From the NCBI RefSeq assembly GCF_013003915.1, contig NZ_JABAIV010000001.1, positions 744,001 to 808,000 on the forward strand: 64,000 nucleotides of DNA. Reading direction: 5' to 3'. Each line of letters begins with the position of its first letter. Position 1 is the stretch's first letter. Made by a program: the position numbers and the translations under genes. The DNA is from Telluria aromaticivorans. GTDB lineage: Bacteria; Pseudomonadota; Gammaproteobacteria; Burkholderiales; Burkholderiaceae_D. Under the pieces are notes generated by a model, which had not been told where the DNA came from, did no database searches, and saw only the letters and a program-made list of their open reading frames with translations. Positions 54,722 through 64,000 of the stretch are shown one piece after another.

Positions 54722-55915
54722 ATGAAAATCGAGAATCCAAATCCCATCCAGTGGCAATTTTCGGAGCGCGCGCAGCAGCTGCAAAGCTCGTTCATCCGCG
54801 AAATCCTGAAAATCACCCAGCGTCCGGAGATCATCTCCTTCGCCGGCGGCCTGCCGTCGCCAGCCACCTTCCCGGTCGAGCGCATGAAAGCCGCTTACGA
54901 CAAGGTGCTGAGCGAAGCCGGCAAGGTCGCGCTGCAGTACGGCCCGACCGATGGCTATGCGCCGCTGCGGGAATGGATCGCCAACTCGCTCTCTACGGAA
55001 GGCTCGCGCATCCTGCCGGAACAGATCCTGATGACCTCGGGCTCGCAGCAGGCGCTCGACCTGCTCGGCAAGGTCCTGGTCGACGAAGGCAGCCGCGTGC
55101 TGGTCGAGACCCCGAGCTACCTCGGCGCGCTGCAGGCCTTCTCGGTCTACCGTCCGGAATTCAAATCGGTCGACACCGATGACCACGGCCTGGTGCCGTC
55201 GTCGATCGCCGCCGTGGCCGACGGCGCGCGCATGCTGTACTCGCTGCCGAACTTCCAGAACCCGACCGGCCGTTCGCTGTCGCTCGAGCGCCGCCACGAG
55301 CTGGTCGAGACCTGCGCCCGCTTCGGCATCCCGCTGATCGAAGACGATCCGTATGGCGCCCTGAGCTATAAAGGCGAGCCGATGCCGAAGATGGTCGCGA
55401 TGAACCCGGATGGCGTGATCTACATGGGTTCGTTCTCGAAGGTGCTGACCCCGGGCATCCGGCTGGGCTATGTCTGTGCCCCGCTGCCGCTGGTTCGCCG
55501 CCTCGAGCTGGCCAAGCAGGCGGCCGACCTGCACACCGCCCAGCTCACGCAAATGGTCGTGCACGAAGTGGTCAAGGACGGCTTCCTCGACCAGCACATC
55601 CCGACCATCCGCAAGCTGTATGGCGACCAGTGCCAGGTCATGCTCGATGCGATGACCGAACACTTCCCAAGCAGCGTGACCTGGACCAAGCCGGAAGGCG
55701 GCATGTTCATCTGGGTGACCCTGCCGAAGGGCATCGACGCCATGAAACTGCTGGACCAGTCGCTGGCCGCACGCGTGGCCTTCGTGCCGGGTGCGCCCTT
55801 CTATGCCAACGACCCGGCCAGCAACACGCTGCGCCTGTCGTTTGTCACGGTGCCGCCGGAACGTATCCGTGAAGGCATCGCCGTCCTCGGCAAGCTGATC
55901 GCGGACATGCTCTAA
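54722..55915 (+). CDS. PLP aminotransferase of the 2-aminoadipate (LysN)/MocR-type subgroup
   Basis: A 397-residue fold-type I aminotransferase: ISFAGGLPSPATFPVE at the N-terminus, QYGPTDGYAPLREWIA, the PLP-binding LPNFQNPTGRSLS, and the Schiff-base Lys in YMGSFSKVLTPGIRLGY. The FAGGLP and YGPTDG blocks mark the LysN/aromatic-aminotransferase-like subgroup, so substrates such as 2-aminoadipate, Leu or aromatic amino acids are possible. ATG 54722 begins MKIENPNP. The RidA protein upstream may detoxify its products. Confidence 0.87.
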   Translation: MKIENPNPIQWQFSERAQQLQSSFIREILKITQRPEIISFAGGLPSPATFPVERMKAAYDKVLSEAGKVALQYGPTDGYAPLREWIANSLSTEGSRILPEQILMTSGSQQALDLLGKVLVDEGSRVLVETPSYLGALQAFSVYRPEFKSVDTDDHGLVPSSIAAVADGARMLYSLPNFQNPTGRSLSLERRHELVETCARFGIPLIEDDPYGALSYKGEPMPKMVAMNPDGVIYMGSFSKVLTPGIRLGYVCAPLPLVRRLELAKQAADLHTAQLTQMVVHEVVKDGFLDQHIPTIRKLYGDQCQVMLDAMTEHFPSSVTWTKPEGGMFIWVTLPKGIDAMKLLDQSLAARVAFVPGAPFYANDPASNTLRLSFVTVPPERIREGIAVLGKLIADML

Positions 55916-56089
55916 GAAGCACCCCTGCGGGCGCGCCCAGGCCGCCCGCAGGACAACCGGCAGGTACTTGCCGGGAGTCAACTTCAAGTTGCAGCACCGC
56001 AACAGGGATGTTGCCGAGGGAAACGGTAGTTGCCGCAGGCGAAGGTGATGTGGGTATGATCTCCATCAGTTGAGCCGGCCTTGACCCTC

Positions 56090-57250
56090 ATGAATCATCC
56101 TGCCTTCGCAATACCTGCGCCCTCGCGCCAGGCTGCGATCCTGATCGTCGACGATACACCTGTCAGCCTTGGGCTGCTGCAGGATATATTGCGCGGCCAG
56201 GGTTACCGGACCTTCGTCGCCACCTCCGGCGAACGCGCGCTCGACCTTGCCGGGCGCATCCAGCCCGACCTGATCCTCCTCGACGTGATGCTGCCTGGCC
56301 TCGATGGCCTGGAGACCTGCAGCCGGCTGAAGAACCAGCCGGGCACCGCCGACATTCCGGTCATTTTCGTCAGCGCCTGCTCCGCTACCGACGACATCGT
56401 CGCCGGTTTCGACCGCGGCGCGGCCGACTACATCGCCAAGCCCCTGCGCCTGCCCGAAGTCTGCGCCCGGGTCCGCGCCCAACTGCAGATCCGCTCCGCC
56501 AACCAGTCCCGTACCCAGCAGGTCCAGCGCCTGCGCATGATCGTCGAGGGCATGGACGAGGGCCTGATGCTGCTTGGCCAGGATGGCCGCATCCAGTATG
56601 CCAACCCGGCCAGCGAGCGCTGCCTGGGCTATAGCGACCGCGAACTGGCCGGCCGCCCGCTGGCGGAGCTGTTGGCCGAACCTGCCGCCATCGAGGTTGC
56701 CGCCTGGTTCGGCGGCATCGATGACGGCATGCCGGAACGCTGCCGCGGCACGCGCGAAGTGCTGCTGCGCCAGCCCGACGGCAGCTTCCTCGCGATGGAC
56801 CTGAACCTGTCGCCAATCCTGTCGCCAATCGCCACCGGCGAGCAGCTCTGGGTCGCCATGCTGCATGACATTACCGACCACAAGCAGACGGCCAATGCGC
56901 TGCAGCGCGCCGCGCTGGCCGACCCGCTGACCGGGATCGCCAACCGGCGCCACTTCGACGCCTGCCTCGAGCGCGAGTGGCAGCGCGCGATGCGCAATGC
57001 CAAACCGCTGTCGCTGCTGGTGATCGACGTCGACCACTTCAAGCTGTACAACGACATGCTCGGCCACGCCGCCGGCGACCAGTGCCTGCAAGCGCATTCA
57101 GGTCAGTCAACGGACTGTTGTTATTGTAGGGTGGGCGGGTCTCCCGCCCACGCGGTCAATCGCGGTGATTCTGCCTGTGCCGCTATACAAACGCCTGCTA
57201 TCTCCGCGTGGGCGGCGAAGCCGCCCACGCTACAAATTCTCCTCAAATGA
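56090..57250 (+). pseudogene. Response regulator-PAS-GGDEF protein truncated inside GGDEF
   Basis: The first 330 residues are intact: a receiver domain (AAILIVDDTPVSLGLLQDIL, phospho-acceptor Asp in LILLDVMLPGLDGL, Lys in YIAKPLRLP), a PAS domain (IQYANPASERCLGYSDREL) and the start of a GGDEF domain (ADPLTGIANRRHFD, VIDVDHFKLYND). After HAAGDQCLQ, near 57092, the sequence changes to AHSGQSTDCCYCRVGG and 40 more unrelated residues encoded by a GTAGGGTGGGCGG repeat. The GG(D/E)EF loop is missing, so no cyclase activity is possible. Start ATG 56090. Confidence 0.85.
57126..57234. repeat. GTAGGGTGGGCGG long inverted repeat, copy 3
   Basis: Head GTAGGGTGGGCGGGTCTCCC, tail GCCCACGCTAC, with strong inner arms (GTGGGCGG ... 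CCGCCCAC). It sits 35 bp after the break in the cyclase gene and 39 bp before the FGGY kinase stop. Confidence 0.8.
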
Positions 57251-57272
57251 CCTGCACTAGCTAAACGCTGCA

Positions 57273-58847
57273 TCAAACCTGCTTCGGATACCCGGTAATC
57301 CGCGCGATGTCGCGGTACATCGGCTGCAGTCGCCGGTACATCTTCAGGTAGACCTCGCGGTACAGCCGGTCATAGACCGCATGGTTGGCCGCGACCGGTT
57401 CGAACACCCTCCCTACCCGCGTCATCGCAGCGATCGCCGATGTAAAGTCCGGGTACAGCCCCAGTCCCACCGCCGCATCGATCGCCGCGCCCAGGCCCGA
57501 GGTTTCATACACGTGCGGGCGCGAAGTCGGCAGGCCGAAAATGTCGGCCGTAAGCTGCATCGCCGCATCGCTCTGCGAGCCGCCGCCGGAAACACGCAAT
57601 TCGGTAATGCGGGTGCCGCCGCGGCGCTCGATGCGCTCCTTCCCTTCGCGCAGTGCATACGCCAGCCCCTCCAGGATCGCGCGGTAGACGTGGGCTCGGG
57701 TGTGCACGTCGCCAAAACCGATGATGGCGCCCTTGGCCTCGCGGCCCGGCACGCGGATGCCCGGCGTCCAGTAAGGCTGCAGCATCAGTCCCATCGAACC
57801 CGGGGGCACCGCATTGGCCAGCTCGTCGAACAGGCGCTCGGGCGCCACGTCTTCCAGCAGCGCGCGCGACTGCTCGTGGTGGCCGAACTGTTCCTTGAAC
57901 CAGCTGACCATCCAGTAGCCGCGGAACACCTGCACCTCAAGGCTGTAGGCGCCCGGGATGGCAGCCGGGTACGGCGGCACGAAGGGCGTCACCTCGACAT
58001 AGCGCTTCGTCGTGGTATTGATCGTGGCGGTGGTGCCGTAGCTCAGGCAGCCCACCTGCGCGGCGCTGCAGCCGGCCCCGATGACTTCGCAGGCCTTGTC
58101 GGCGGCGGCGGCCAGCAGCGGCAAGCCCTCGGGAATGCCGGTGTCCAGCGCCGCCGCTGCGCTGATCCGGCCCAGCCGGGTGCCAGGCTCGAACAGCTCG
58201 GGCAGCATGCGCGGCTCCACCGCCAGCGCCTGCCATTTCCAGTCCCGCTTTCCGGCCCACTTCCGACGGCGGTAGTCGAAGGGCACATACGCCACCTGCG
58301 AGCCGGACGAGTCGGCATAGCGCCCGCACAGGCGGTAATTCAGGTAACCCGACAGCAGCAGGAATTTGTGGGTGGCTTGCCAGATGTCGGGCTGGTGCGC
58401 GCGGATCCAGTTGATCTCGGCTTCGCCCCGGAAATAATCGATGGTGCCGCTCACCCGCGCCAGCCTGAAGGCCGTGCGCCACAGGGGCCCGATGGGCGGC
58501 ACGTCCTCGGTGCGGCGCTGGTCGAGCCAGGTGATGGCGGGGCGCAGCGGCTTGCCATCGACGTCGACATTGATGACGGTGCCGCGCTGGGTGGTGACGG
58601 CCACGCCGGCGATGCGGGCGCGGTCGGCGCCGGGCTGGGTCCACAGCTGGCTGCAGGCCTGGCACAACGCCTGCCAGAAGCCTTCCGGGTCATGCTCGGC
58701 CCAGCCGGGATGCGCGCTCGTATAGTCCAGCAGCTGCACCTGCGACCTGGCGACGATATCGCCCTTCAGGTCGAACAGCAGCGCGCGCACGCTCTGGGTG
58801 CCGTTGTCGATGGCGAGGATCAAGGGGTCAAGCATGGTGTGGCTCAT
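57273..58847 (-). CDS. FGGY-family carbohydrate kinase
   Basis: A 524-residue sugar or polyol kinase of the ribulokinase/glycerokinase fold. ATP/phosphate motif [20 protein letters not shown] near the N-terminus; the FGGY signature appears as [20 protein letters not shown]. It is not canonical GlpK, which begins YILALDQGTTSS. The start is ATG 58847 or 58835; both overlap the end of the GlpD-like gene, so translation is coupled. With the two upstream flavoproteins it would phosphorylate a glycerol- or sugar-like substrate, which is inference. Confidence 0.85.
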   Translation of the reverse strand: MSHTMLDPLILAIDNGTQSVRALLFDLKGDIVARSQVQLLDYTSAHPGWAEHDPEGFWQALCQACSQLWTQPGADRARIAGVAVTTQRGTVINVDVDGKPLRPAITWLDQRRTEDVPPIGPLWRTAFRLARVSGTIDYFRGEAEINWIRAHQPDIWQATHKFLLLSGYLNYRLCGRYADSSGSQVAYVPFDYRRRKWAGKRDWKWQALAVEPRMLPELFEPGTRLGRISAAAALDTGIPEGLPLLAAAADKACEVIGAGCSAAQVGCLSYGTTATINTTTKRYVEVTPFVPPYPAAIPGAYSLEVQVFRGYWMVSWFKEQFGHHEQSRALLEDVAPERLFDELANAVPPGSMGLMLQPYWTPGIRVPGREAKGAIIGFGDVHTRAHVYRAILEGLAYALREGKERIERRGGTRITELRVSGGGSQSDAAMQLTADIFGLPTSRPHVYETSGLGAAIDAAVGLGLYPDFTSAIAAMTRVGRVFEPVAANHAVYDRLYREVYLKMYRRLQPMYRDIARITGYPKQV

Positions 58848-60390
58848 TCTTTTGGGGGTTCGGGATGCCGTAATGCGCCTGCCACAACGCGAGGTAGGCG
58901 GCCTGCTCGGCCTCCCAGCATGCGTCGTCCCAGCCGAGCTCCGGCTGGCAAACGGCGCGGATGCGGGGCAGCAGCGCGCTAGCGCCCGCGCGTAGCTGGA
59001 GACCCAGGCGGGTGCGGCGCAGCAGCAGGTCTTCCAGCCGGTGGACCGCTTCGCTGCGCGCGGCCCAGCGCAGTTCGGCCCAGGGCGTGAGCGTGCCGGG
59101 AATGATCTCCAGCTCGCCCGCCTGCGCCGCATCGACGACGGCCTGCGCGTGGCCGCCATGGCGGCCGGCGAGGCGCTGCAACAGCCCGGTCGGCGTACCA
59201 CGCGGCCCTAGCGGTATTGGCTGCCGTGAGAACACCGGCTGCGGCGCAAGGTCGGCATGCCAATCCGCCAGCTGCCGTGCGACGTGGCCTAATGTATCGA
59301 GTGCGATGGCGCGGAAGGTGGTCAGCTTGCCGCCGGTGACGGCCACCAGGCCCGGTTCGTCCCAGACCAGGTGTTCGCGCGCTTCCTTCGAGGGCGCCAC
59401 ACCAAGGCCGCTGTCGAGCACCGGGCGCACGCCCGCATAGGTTGCCAGCACGTCCCCTTCCTGCAAATCCAGTTGCGGGAACTGCGCGCGCAGCGCAGCC
59501 ATCAGGTAATCGAACTCGCCGCGCGTGATGCGGGCTTCGAGCGCCAGGCCGTCGCCGTGGTCGACATCCGTGGTGCCGACCAGGGTCACGCCTTCCCAGG
59601 GAAAAGCGAACACCGGCCGGCCGTCGAGCGGATGCATCAGGCTGACCGCTTGCGCCAGCGGCAGCCGCCAGGCAGGCAGCACCAGGTGGCTGCCGCGCAG
59701 CGGACGCAGGCGCGGCGCATTGCCCTGCCCCGCGATGCCGCAGGCCCAGGCGCCGGTGGCGTTGACCACGACCCGTGCACTGACTTCACCCAGGTCGCCG
59801 GTACGTGCATCGCGCAGCAGCGCGCCCGTCACCCGTCCACCGGCACGCTGCAAGGCCTCGACAGCGACATAGTTGCGCGCTTGGGCGCCATGGCTGCGCG
59901 CCTCGTCCAGCACGCGCAGCACCAGCCGCGCGTCGTCGGTCTTCGCGTCCGTATAGCGGATGCCGCCCGCGAGTCCTGCACGCTCGATGTTCGGCGCCAG
60001 CATGGCGAAGTCCTCGGCGTCGAGCCAGTGTTGCTCACGCCGCCCGGCCATGAGGTCGTAGATGGCGAGACCGGCCAGGAAACTGCGGCGCTTGCGCCGG
60101 CTCGCGCCGTAGTCGGCAAAGGCAAAACCCTGCGGCTCGACCAGGCCCGGCGCATCGCGCAGCAGCGCTTCGCGTTCGCGGACGGATTCGCGCGTCAGTC
60201 GCAGGCGTCCTTCGGCGAGGTAGCGCAGCCCGCCGTGCACCAGCTTCGATGAGCGGCTCGAGGTGCCCCAGGCGAAGTCGCGCTGCTCGACTAGCAGCGC
60301 CTTCAAGCCGCGCCGCGCGGCTTCGAGCAGGACGCCGGCGCCGGTGATGCCGCCGCCGATGACCAGCAGGTCGTAGTCTTCGTGCTTCAT
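58828..60390 (-). CDS. Glycerol-3-phosphate dehydrogenase-like FAD oxidoreductase (GlpD-like)
   Basis: A 520-residue flavoprotein. The FAD Rossmann motif [20 protein letters not shown] opens the protein, followed by [14 protein letters not shown], the GlpD substrate-side block, and the [10 protein letters not shown] and [14 protein letters not shown] blocks. A C-terminal GlpD domain (about 390-500) is present. It overlaps the upstream oxidase by ATGA and the downstream kinase. It would oxidise glycerol-3-phosphate or an alkylated form of it; which one is not readable. Confidence 0.88.
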   Translation of the reverse strand: MKHEDYDLLVIGGGITGAGVLLEAARRGLKALLVEQRDFAWGTSSRSSKLVHGGLRYLAEGRLRLTRESVREREALLRDAPGLVEPQGFAFADYGASRRKRRSFLAGLAIYDLMAGRREQHWLDAEDFAMLAPNIERAGLAGGIRYTDAKTDDARLVLRVLDEARSHGAQARNYVAVEALQRAGGRVTGALLRDARTGDLGEVSARVVVNATGAWACGIAGQGNAPRLRPLRGSHLVLPAWRLPLAQAVSLMHPLDGRPVFAFPWEGVTLVGTTDVDHGDGLALEARITRGEFDYLMAALRAQFPQLDLQEGDVLATYAGVRPVLDSGLGVAPSKEAREHLVWDEPGLVAVTGGKLTTFRAIALDTLGHVARQLADWHADLAPQPVFSRQPIPLGPRGTPTGLLQRLAGRHGGHAQAVVDAAQAGELEIIPGTLTPWAELRWAARSEAVHRLEDLLLRRTRLGLQLRAGASALLPRIRAVCQPELGWDDACWEAEQAAYLALWQAHYGIPNPQKNEPHHA

Positions 60391-61982
60391 GGCGCGACCA
60401 GCTTGCCGGGATTCATGCGCCCGTCCGGGTCGAAGTGACGGAACAGCGCGCCCATCGCACCCAGCCCCATTTCCCCTTTTTCCGCCGCCAGCCAAGGGGC
60501 GTGGTCGACACCAACGCCATGCTGGTGGCTGATGGTGCCGCCCGCCGCGACGATCGCCGTCGACACGCTGTCCTTGAGCCGGCGCCAGCGCGCCAGGTCG
60601 GCCTCGTAGTTCCCGGCCAGGCGGAACACGAAGGTCGAATACACGCTCGCGCCCTGAGGATACAGGTGCGACAAATGGGTGTAGGCGTGCACCTTCTCGC
60701 CCATGGCTTCGAGCGCACCCCTGGCGGCGCCTTCGATGCCTTCCATGGCTTGCGTCACGCGCGGCCAGTCCACCGCCGTCTCCACCGTGTCGATCGCATA
60801 GCCCTGCGCCCATGCTGCATTGCGCAGGTAGACGCTGCGGTAGCGGTTGCGGCGCCAGCGTTCGCCCAGGCCGCGGCCCGCATGCACGCCACGGTAGCGG
60901 CGCGCGATGCCGAGGGCCGCGCGCAGGGCCGGCACCGCCTGGGCCTTGGCGCCGCTGGCGCCGATCATCAGCATGCACTTGCCCTCGCCGCAGCCGCGCA
61001 GCGCCAGCCAGCCTCCAAGCAAGCGCACCAGCCGCGCATGCCCGGCCAGCGTCAGCATGGTGGTGGTCTCGATGGCATTCGACAGGCGCAGCATCGACAG
61101 CGGCAGCCGCGCCTGCGCCAGTTCGCGCACGGCAGCCAGGGCGCGTTCCCAGTCCGGGAAGAACACCGCGTGGAACGCTTCATGTCCGGGCAGGCGGCTG
61201 ACGCGCACCGTGGCCTCGGTGACGATGCCGAGCCGCCCTTCGGAACCGAGCACCATCTCGCGCAGGTCGATGCCGGCGCTTGACGCCGGAAAGGTCGGGA
61301 TGGCGAGCGTGCCGCCCGGCGTCTCGACCCGTCCGCCGGCAAACAGCTGCTCGATGCGCCCGTAGCGCAGCGACTGCTGGCCCGAGGAACGCGTCACGAT
61401 CCAGCCGCCCAGGGTCGAGTATTCGAAGGATTGCGGGAAGTGGCCGAGCGTGTAGCCGTGCGCGCGCAGCTGGGCTTCGAGGTCGGGACCGGTCACGCCG
61501 GCGCCGAAGGTCGCCAGCTGGGATTCGCGGTCGAGCCAGACCAGCGCGCGCATGCGGCGCATGTCGAGGCTCAATGTCGGGCGCGAGGTCTGATGCACGC
61601 CGAGGTGGCCCGCGACGCTGGTGCCGCCGCCGTAGGGAATCACGTCGGCGCCCTGCTCTTTCGCGAAGGCCAGCAGCTCGCGCACCTGTTCGGCAGATTC
61701 GGGATAGGCAACGCCGTCGGGCGCCGCATCGATGCGACCGTGGCGCAGGCGCAGCCAGTCGGGCAGGCTCTGGCCGAGCGCGTGCAGCAGGCGTGCACCG
61801 GGACTGGCGTCGACCAGCGGATGCGGGGCCAGGCGGCCCGGCGCGAGCCGCGCGCATGCTTCCTCGAAGCTGGCGTCCTGCGGGCGCGTCCCCTGGCCCA
61901 GGCGCCCGGCAAGGAAGGCCTGCGCCCCCGCACCCAGCGGCATATCGATCGTATCGTCACCCCAGCCATTCCACCGCCGCAT
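60387..61982 (-). CDS. Alkyl-dihydroxyacetonephosphate-synthase-like FAD oxidase (AGPS-like)
   Basis: A 531-residue VAO/PCMH-fold flavoprotein. The N-terminal RRWNGWGD, the FAD-binding VIPYGGGTSVAGHLG, FPQSFEYSTLGGWIVTRSSG, the AYTHLSHLYPQGASVYSTF block and the C-terminal TISHQHGVGVDHAPW plus DPDGRMNPGKL all correspond to alkylglycerone-phosphate synthase, which makes the ether bond of ether lipids. The AGPS HHH motif reads HQHGVG here, so activity may differ (for example a hydroxy-acid or ether-lipid-degrading oxidase). It is the first gene of the operon, 75 bp from the divergent AraC regulator. Confidence 0.8.
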   Translation of the reverse strand: MRRWNGWGDDTIDMPLGAGAQAFLAGRLGQGTRPQDASFEEACARLAPGRLAPHPLVDASPGARLLHALGQSLPDWLRLRHGRIDAAPDGVAYPESAEQVRELLAFAKEQGADVIPYGGGTSVAGHLGVHQTSRPTLSLDMRRMRALVWLDRESQLATFGAGVTGPDLEAQLRAHGYTLGHFPQSFEYSTLGGWIVTRSSGQQSLRYGRIEQLFAGGRVETPGGTLAIPTFPASSAGIDLREMVLGSEGRLGIVTEATVRVSRLPGHEAFHAVFFPDWERALAAVRELAQARLPLSMLRLSNAIETTTMLTLAGHARLVRLLGGWLALRGCGEGKCMLMIGASGAKAQAVPALRAALGIARRYRGVHAGRGLGERWRRNRYRSVYLRNAAWAQGYAIDTVETAVDWPRVTQAMEGIEGAARGALEAMGEKVHAYTHLSHLYPQGASVYSTFVFRLAGNYEADLARWRRLKDSVSTAIVAAGGTISHQHGVGVDHAPWLAAEKGEMGLGAMGALFRHFDPDGRMNPGKLVAP

Positions 61983-62057
61983 CGTGTTTTCCCCTTATAC
62001 TCAGCCTTGTCATTCTCGCCAGAGTAAGCGTCCATCACTCTACCGTATTGCGCTTTC

Positions 62058-63098
62058 ATGCCACAGCTTTGCTCCATTGCGCCAGCCGCTTGCGCCGACG
62101 CCGGCCGGGTCACCGGCGCCTACCTGCAGCCGCTCATCGAGACCGCCGCAAGCTGCGGCGTCGATGCCCCGCGGCTGGCGCAGGCGGCCGGTTTGCCTGC
62201 CGATGCGCTGGACTCCCTGCCCGACTCGCTGGCCGCGCGCGACTACATCGCGCTGCTCGATGCCGGCGCCAGCCTGGGAGGCGACCCGCACTTCGGCCTG
62301 CACGTCGGCGAACGGGTGCGGCCCGGCACCTTCTCGGTGTATGGGCTGGTGCTGATGGCCTGCAGCGACTTCGGCCAGGCCCTGGCCCAGACCCAGCGCT
62401 ACGAGGGGCTCGCGCATGATTTGGGACGCACCAGCCTCGCGGTCGAGGGCGCGGACGCGCTCTACACCTGGACCAGCCACTATCCCGGCGCCAGCCGCCA
62501 CCTGGCAGAGAGCGTATTTGCCGGCATCCGCGTGTTCGGCAGCTGGCTGGCCGGGCGCCCGCTGGACCCGCGCCATTTGGCATTCGCCCACCACAGCGAT
62601 GCGCCATCCAACGAATACCTGCGGGTGCTGGGCGTAGAGCCGGAGTTTGGCGCGGCAGCCAATGTCGCGCGCTTCGATGCCGCGCTGCTCGGCATGCCGG
62701 TGCCGAACGCCGACCCGAGCCTGTACCCGGTGCTGCGCCAGCATGCCGAGCGGCTGCTGGGCGAGCGCAGCGCAGCCGCCGGCGGCATTGTGGCGCAGGT
62801 GCGCGCGGCCATCATCCGCAGCCTGGCGCAGGGCGAAGCGCGCCTGCCCTCGATTGCTGCGCAACTCGGTCTGTCGGCGCGCACCCTGCAGCGCAAGCTG
62901 GCCGATGCCGGCTGCAGTTTCCAGGAAGTGCTCGACGGCGCCCGCTACGAACTGGCGCGCGGCTACCTGCGCCAGCGCGCGCTTAGCCTGGTGGACATCG
63001 CCTTCCTGCTGGGTTACCAGGAGCAGAGCGCCTTCACCCACGCCTTCCGCGACTGGTCCGGCCTCAATCCCGGCGCCTGGCGCCTGGCTGCTGGCTGA
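62058..63098 (+). CDS. AraC-family regulator (arabinose-binding-like N domain)
   Basis: A 346-residue regulator. The N-terminal 200 residues are of the PF12625-type effector domain (YLQPLIETAASCGVDAPRLA). The C-terminal AraC HTH pair shows LPSIAAQLGLSARTLQRKLA and VDIAFLLGYQEQSAFTHAFR. It is divergent from the AGPS-like operon, and most likely controls it from the 75-bp gap. The same subgroup includes regulators of fatty-acid or amino-acid catabolism. Confidence 0.88.
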   Translation: MPQLCSIAPAACADAGRVTGAYLQPLIETAASCGVDAPRLAQAAGLPADALDSLPDSLAARDYIALLDAGASLGGDPHFGLHVGERVRPGTFSVYGLVLMACSDFGQALAQTQRYEGLAHDLGRTSLAVEGADALYTWTSHYPGASRHLAESVFAGIRVFGSWLAGRPLDPRHLAFAHHSDAPSNEYLRVLGVEPEFGAAANVARFDAALLGMPVPNADPSLYPVLRQHAERLLGERSAAAGGIVAQVRAAIIRSLAQGEARLPSIAAQLGLSARTLQRKLADAGCSFQEVLDGARYELARGYLRQRALSLVDIAFLLGYQEQSAFTHAFRDWSGLNPGAWRLAAG

Positions 63099-63210
63099 GC
63101 ACGAAGCGGCGGTCCCGGGCACAGGCTCGGCAGCCGTCTGCCGCCTCTCCTTGCAAGGGCTATAATTGACGCAATAGCGACAGCGCACACCGCACCTGGC
63201 GGTTACCGAC

Positions 63211-64000
63211 GTGAACCCACATCTCGACCAGCTCCACCCCTACCCGTTCGAACAACTGCGCCAGCTGTTTAGCGGCGTGGTCGCTAACAGCGGCTACAGC
63301 CCGATCAGCCTGGGCATCGGCGAACCGAAGCACCCGACGCCCGCCTTCATCGAGAAAGCCCTGATGCATGCGATGGCGGGCCTGTCCAGCTACCCCAGCA
63401 CCATCGGGGGCGAACCGCTGCGTGCGGCGATCGCCAGCTGGCTGGAACACCGCTACGGCATCCCGGCGGTCGACCCGGCCACGATGGTGCTGCCGGTGAA
63501 CGGCTCGCGCGAAGCGCTGTTCGCGATCGCCCAGTGTGTGGTCGACGCCACGCGCGGCAAAGCGGCCGGCGGCGCGCTCGTGATGAGCCCCAATCCGTTC
63601 TACCAGATCTACGAAGGCGCGGCCTACCTGGCAGGCGCCGAGCCGTATTACGTGAACTCGGAACCCGGCCGCAATTTCGCGCCCGACTTCGGCAGCGTGC
63701 CCGACGCCGTCTGGCCGCGCGTGCAGCTGCTGTATGTCTGCTCGCCCGGCAACCCGACCGGCGCCGTGCTCTCGCTCGAGGACTGGCGGCAGCTGTTCGA
63801 GCTGTCCGACAGCCACGGCTTCGCGATTGCCGCCGACGAGTGCTATTCCGAGATTTATGTTGGCGCGACGGCGCCGCTGGGCGCGCTCGAAGCTGCTCAC
63901 CAGTTAGGGCGGAGCAGCGGTGAACATCCTTATGCCAACCTGATCGTCTTCTCCAGCCTGTCGAAGCGCTCGAACGTGCCGGGGATGCGCTCGGGCTTCG
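63211..64000 (+). CDS. dapC: Succinyldiaminopimelate aminotransferase DapC, N-terminal part
   Basis: The gene continues beyond the right edge; 263 codons are seen. GTG start at 63211 (MNPHLDQLHPYPFEQLRQLF) is the usual betaproteobacterial DapC start. Further blocks: LGIGEPKHPTPAFIEKAL, SYPSTIGGEPLRAAIASWL, CSPGNPTGAVLSLEDW, AADECYSEIY and the PLP-Lys motif FSSLSKRSNVPGMRSGF at the edge. It converts N-succinyl-amino-oxopimelate in lysine and diaminopimelate synthesis. Confidence 0.9.
   Translation, partial: MNPHLDQLHPYPFEQLRQLFSGVVANSGYSPISLGIGEPKHPTPAFIEKALMHAMAGLSSYPSTIGGEPLRAAIASWLEHRYGIPAVDPATMVLPVNGSREALFAIAQCVVDATRGKAAGGALVMSPNPFYQIYEGAAYLAGAEPYYVNSEPGRNFAPDFGSVPDAVWPRVQLLYVCSPGNPTGAVLSLEDWRQLFELSDSHGFAIAADECYSEIYVGATAPLGALEAAHQLGRSSGEHPYANLIVFSSLSKRSNVPGMRSGF

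Noticed and set aside
55924-55953. CCTGCGGGC/GCCCGCAGG hairpin after the aminotransferase gene
   Set aside because: Good stem but no T-run on either strand, so not called a terminator.

Overview
The window is a 64 kb, GC-rich, gene-dense stretch of a bacterial chromosome. Gene content and order (earP-efp, DUF3460-scpA-panC, a flhDC-motAB-che motility cluster, dapC, many ATGA start/stop overlaps, dispersed GTAGGGTGGGCGG repeats) point to a betaproteobacterium of the Oxalobacteraceae, most likely Massilia or a close relative. That assignment rests on recognised gene families and was not tested by a search. No CRISPR array, intact insertion sequence, prophage or replication origin was found.

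Layout. 1-9 kb: a cut DUF349 gene, a degenerate hemerythrin-like gene, and a repair pair (ycaQ-type glycosylase divergent from sbcDC), then two small or enzymatic genes. 9.2-16.5 kb: initiator tRNA, dbpA, an orphan pseudokinase-PEGA/TssQ-lipoprotein pair, a Tat-exported amidase, efp and its rhamnosyltransferase earP. 16.5-19.5 kb: an 0.8 kb gene-poor stretch, then five tRNA genes (3 Glu, 2 Ala) directly downstream of gltX. 19.5-25 kb: an alpha-oxoamine synthase, a frameshifted membrane sensor remnant, a soluble sensor kinase, and an MFS exporter with a Cys-cluster regulator. 24.8-33.2 kb: apbC, metG, a FabMG-like protein, DUF3460-scpA-panC, a PilZ protein and repeat-filled gaps.

33.2-45.9 kb is a nearly continuous minus-strand motility and chemotaxis block: flhD, flhC, motA, motB, a CheZ-like protein, cheY, cheA, cheW, cheR, cheD, cheB, a second cheY, cheZ and an EAL/HDOD protein. 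It has no chemoreceptor gene of its own. 46-49 kb holds kynurenine-pathway genes kynU-kynA. 49-54 kb holds small accessory enzymes and htpG with a heat-shock-type promoter. 54-57 kb holds a RidA protein, an aminotransferase and a diguanylate cyclase cut off inside its GGDEF domain next to a palindromic repeat.

57.2-63.1 kb is a three-gene operon (alkyl-DHAP-synthase-like flavoprotein, GlpD-like flavoprotein, FGGY kinase) facing an AraC-type regulator; I read it as a candidate glycerol-ether or ether-lipid pathway. The right edge cuts dapC (lysine/peptidoglycan synthesis). The points most worth following are this operon, three leader repeats spaced exactly 78 bp apart between flhD and kynU, the broken sensor in front of the oxoamine synthase, and the truncated cyclase.
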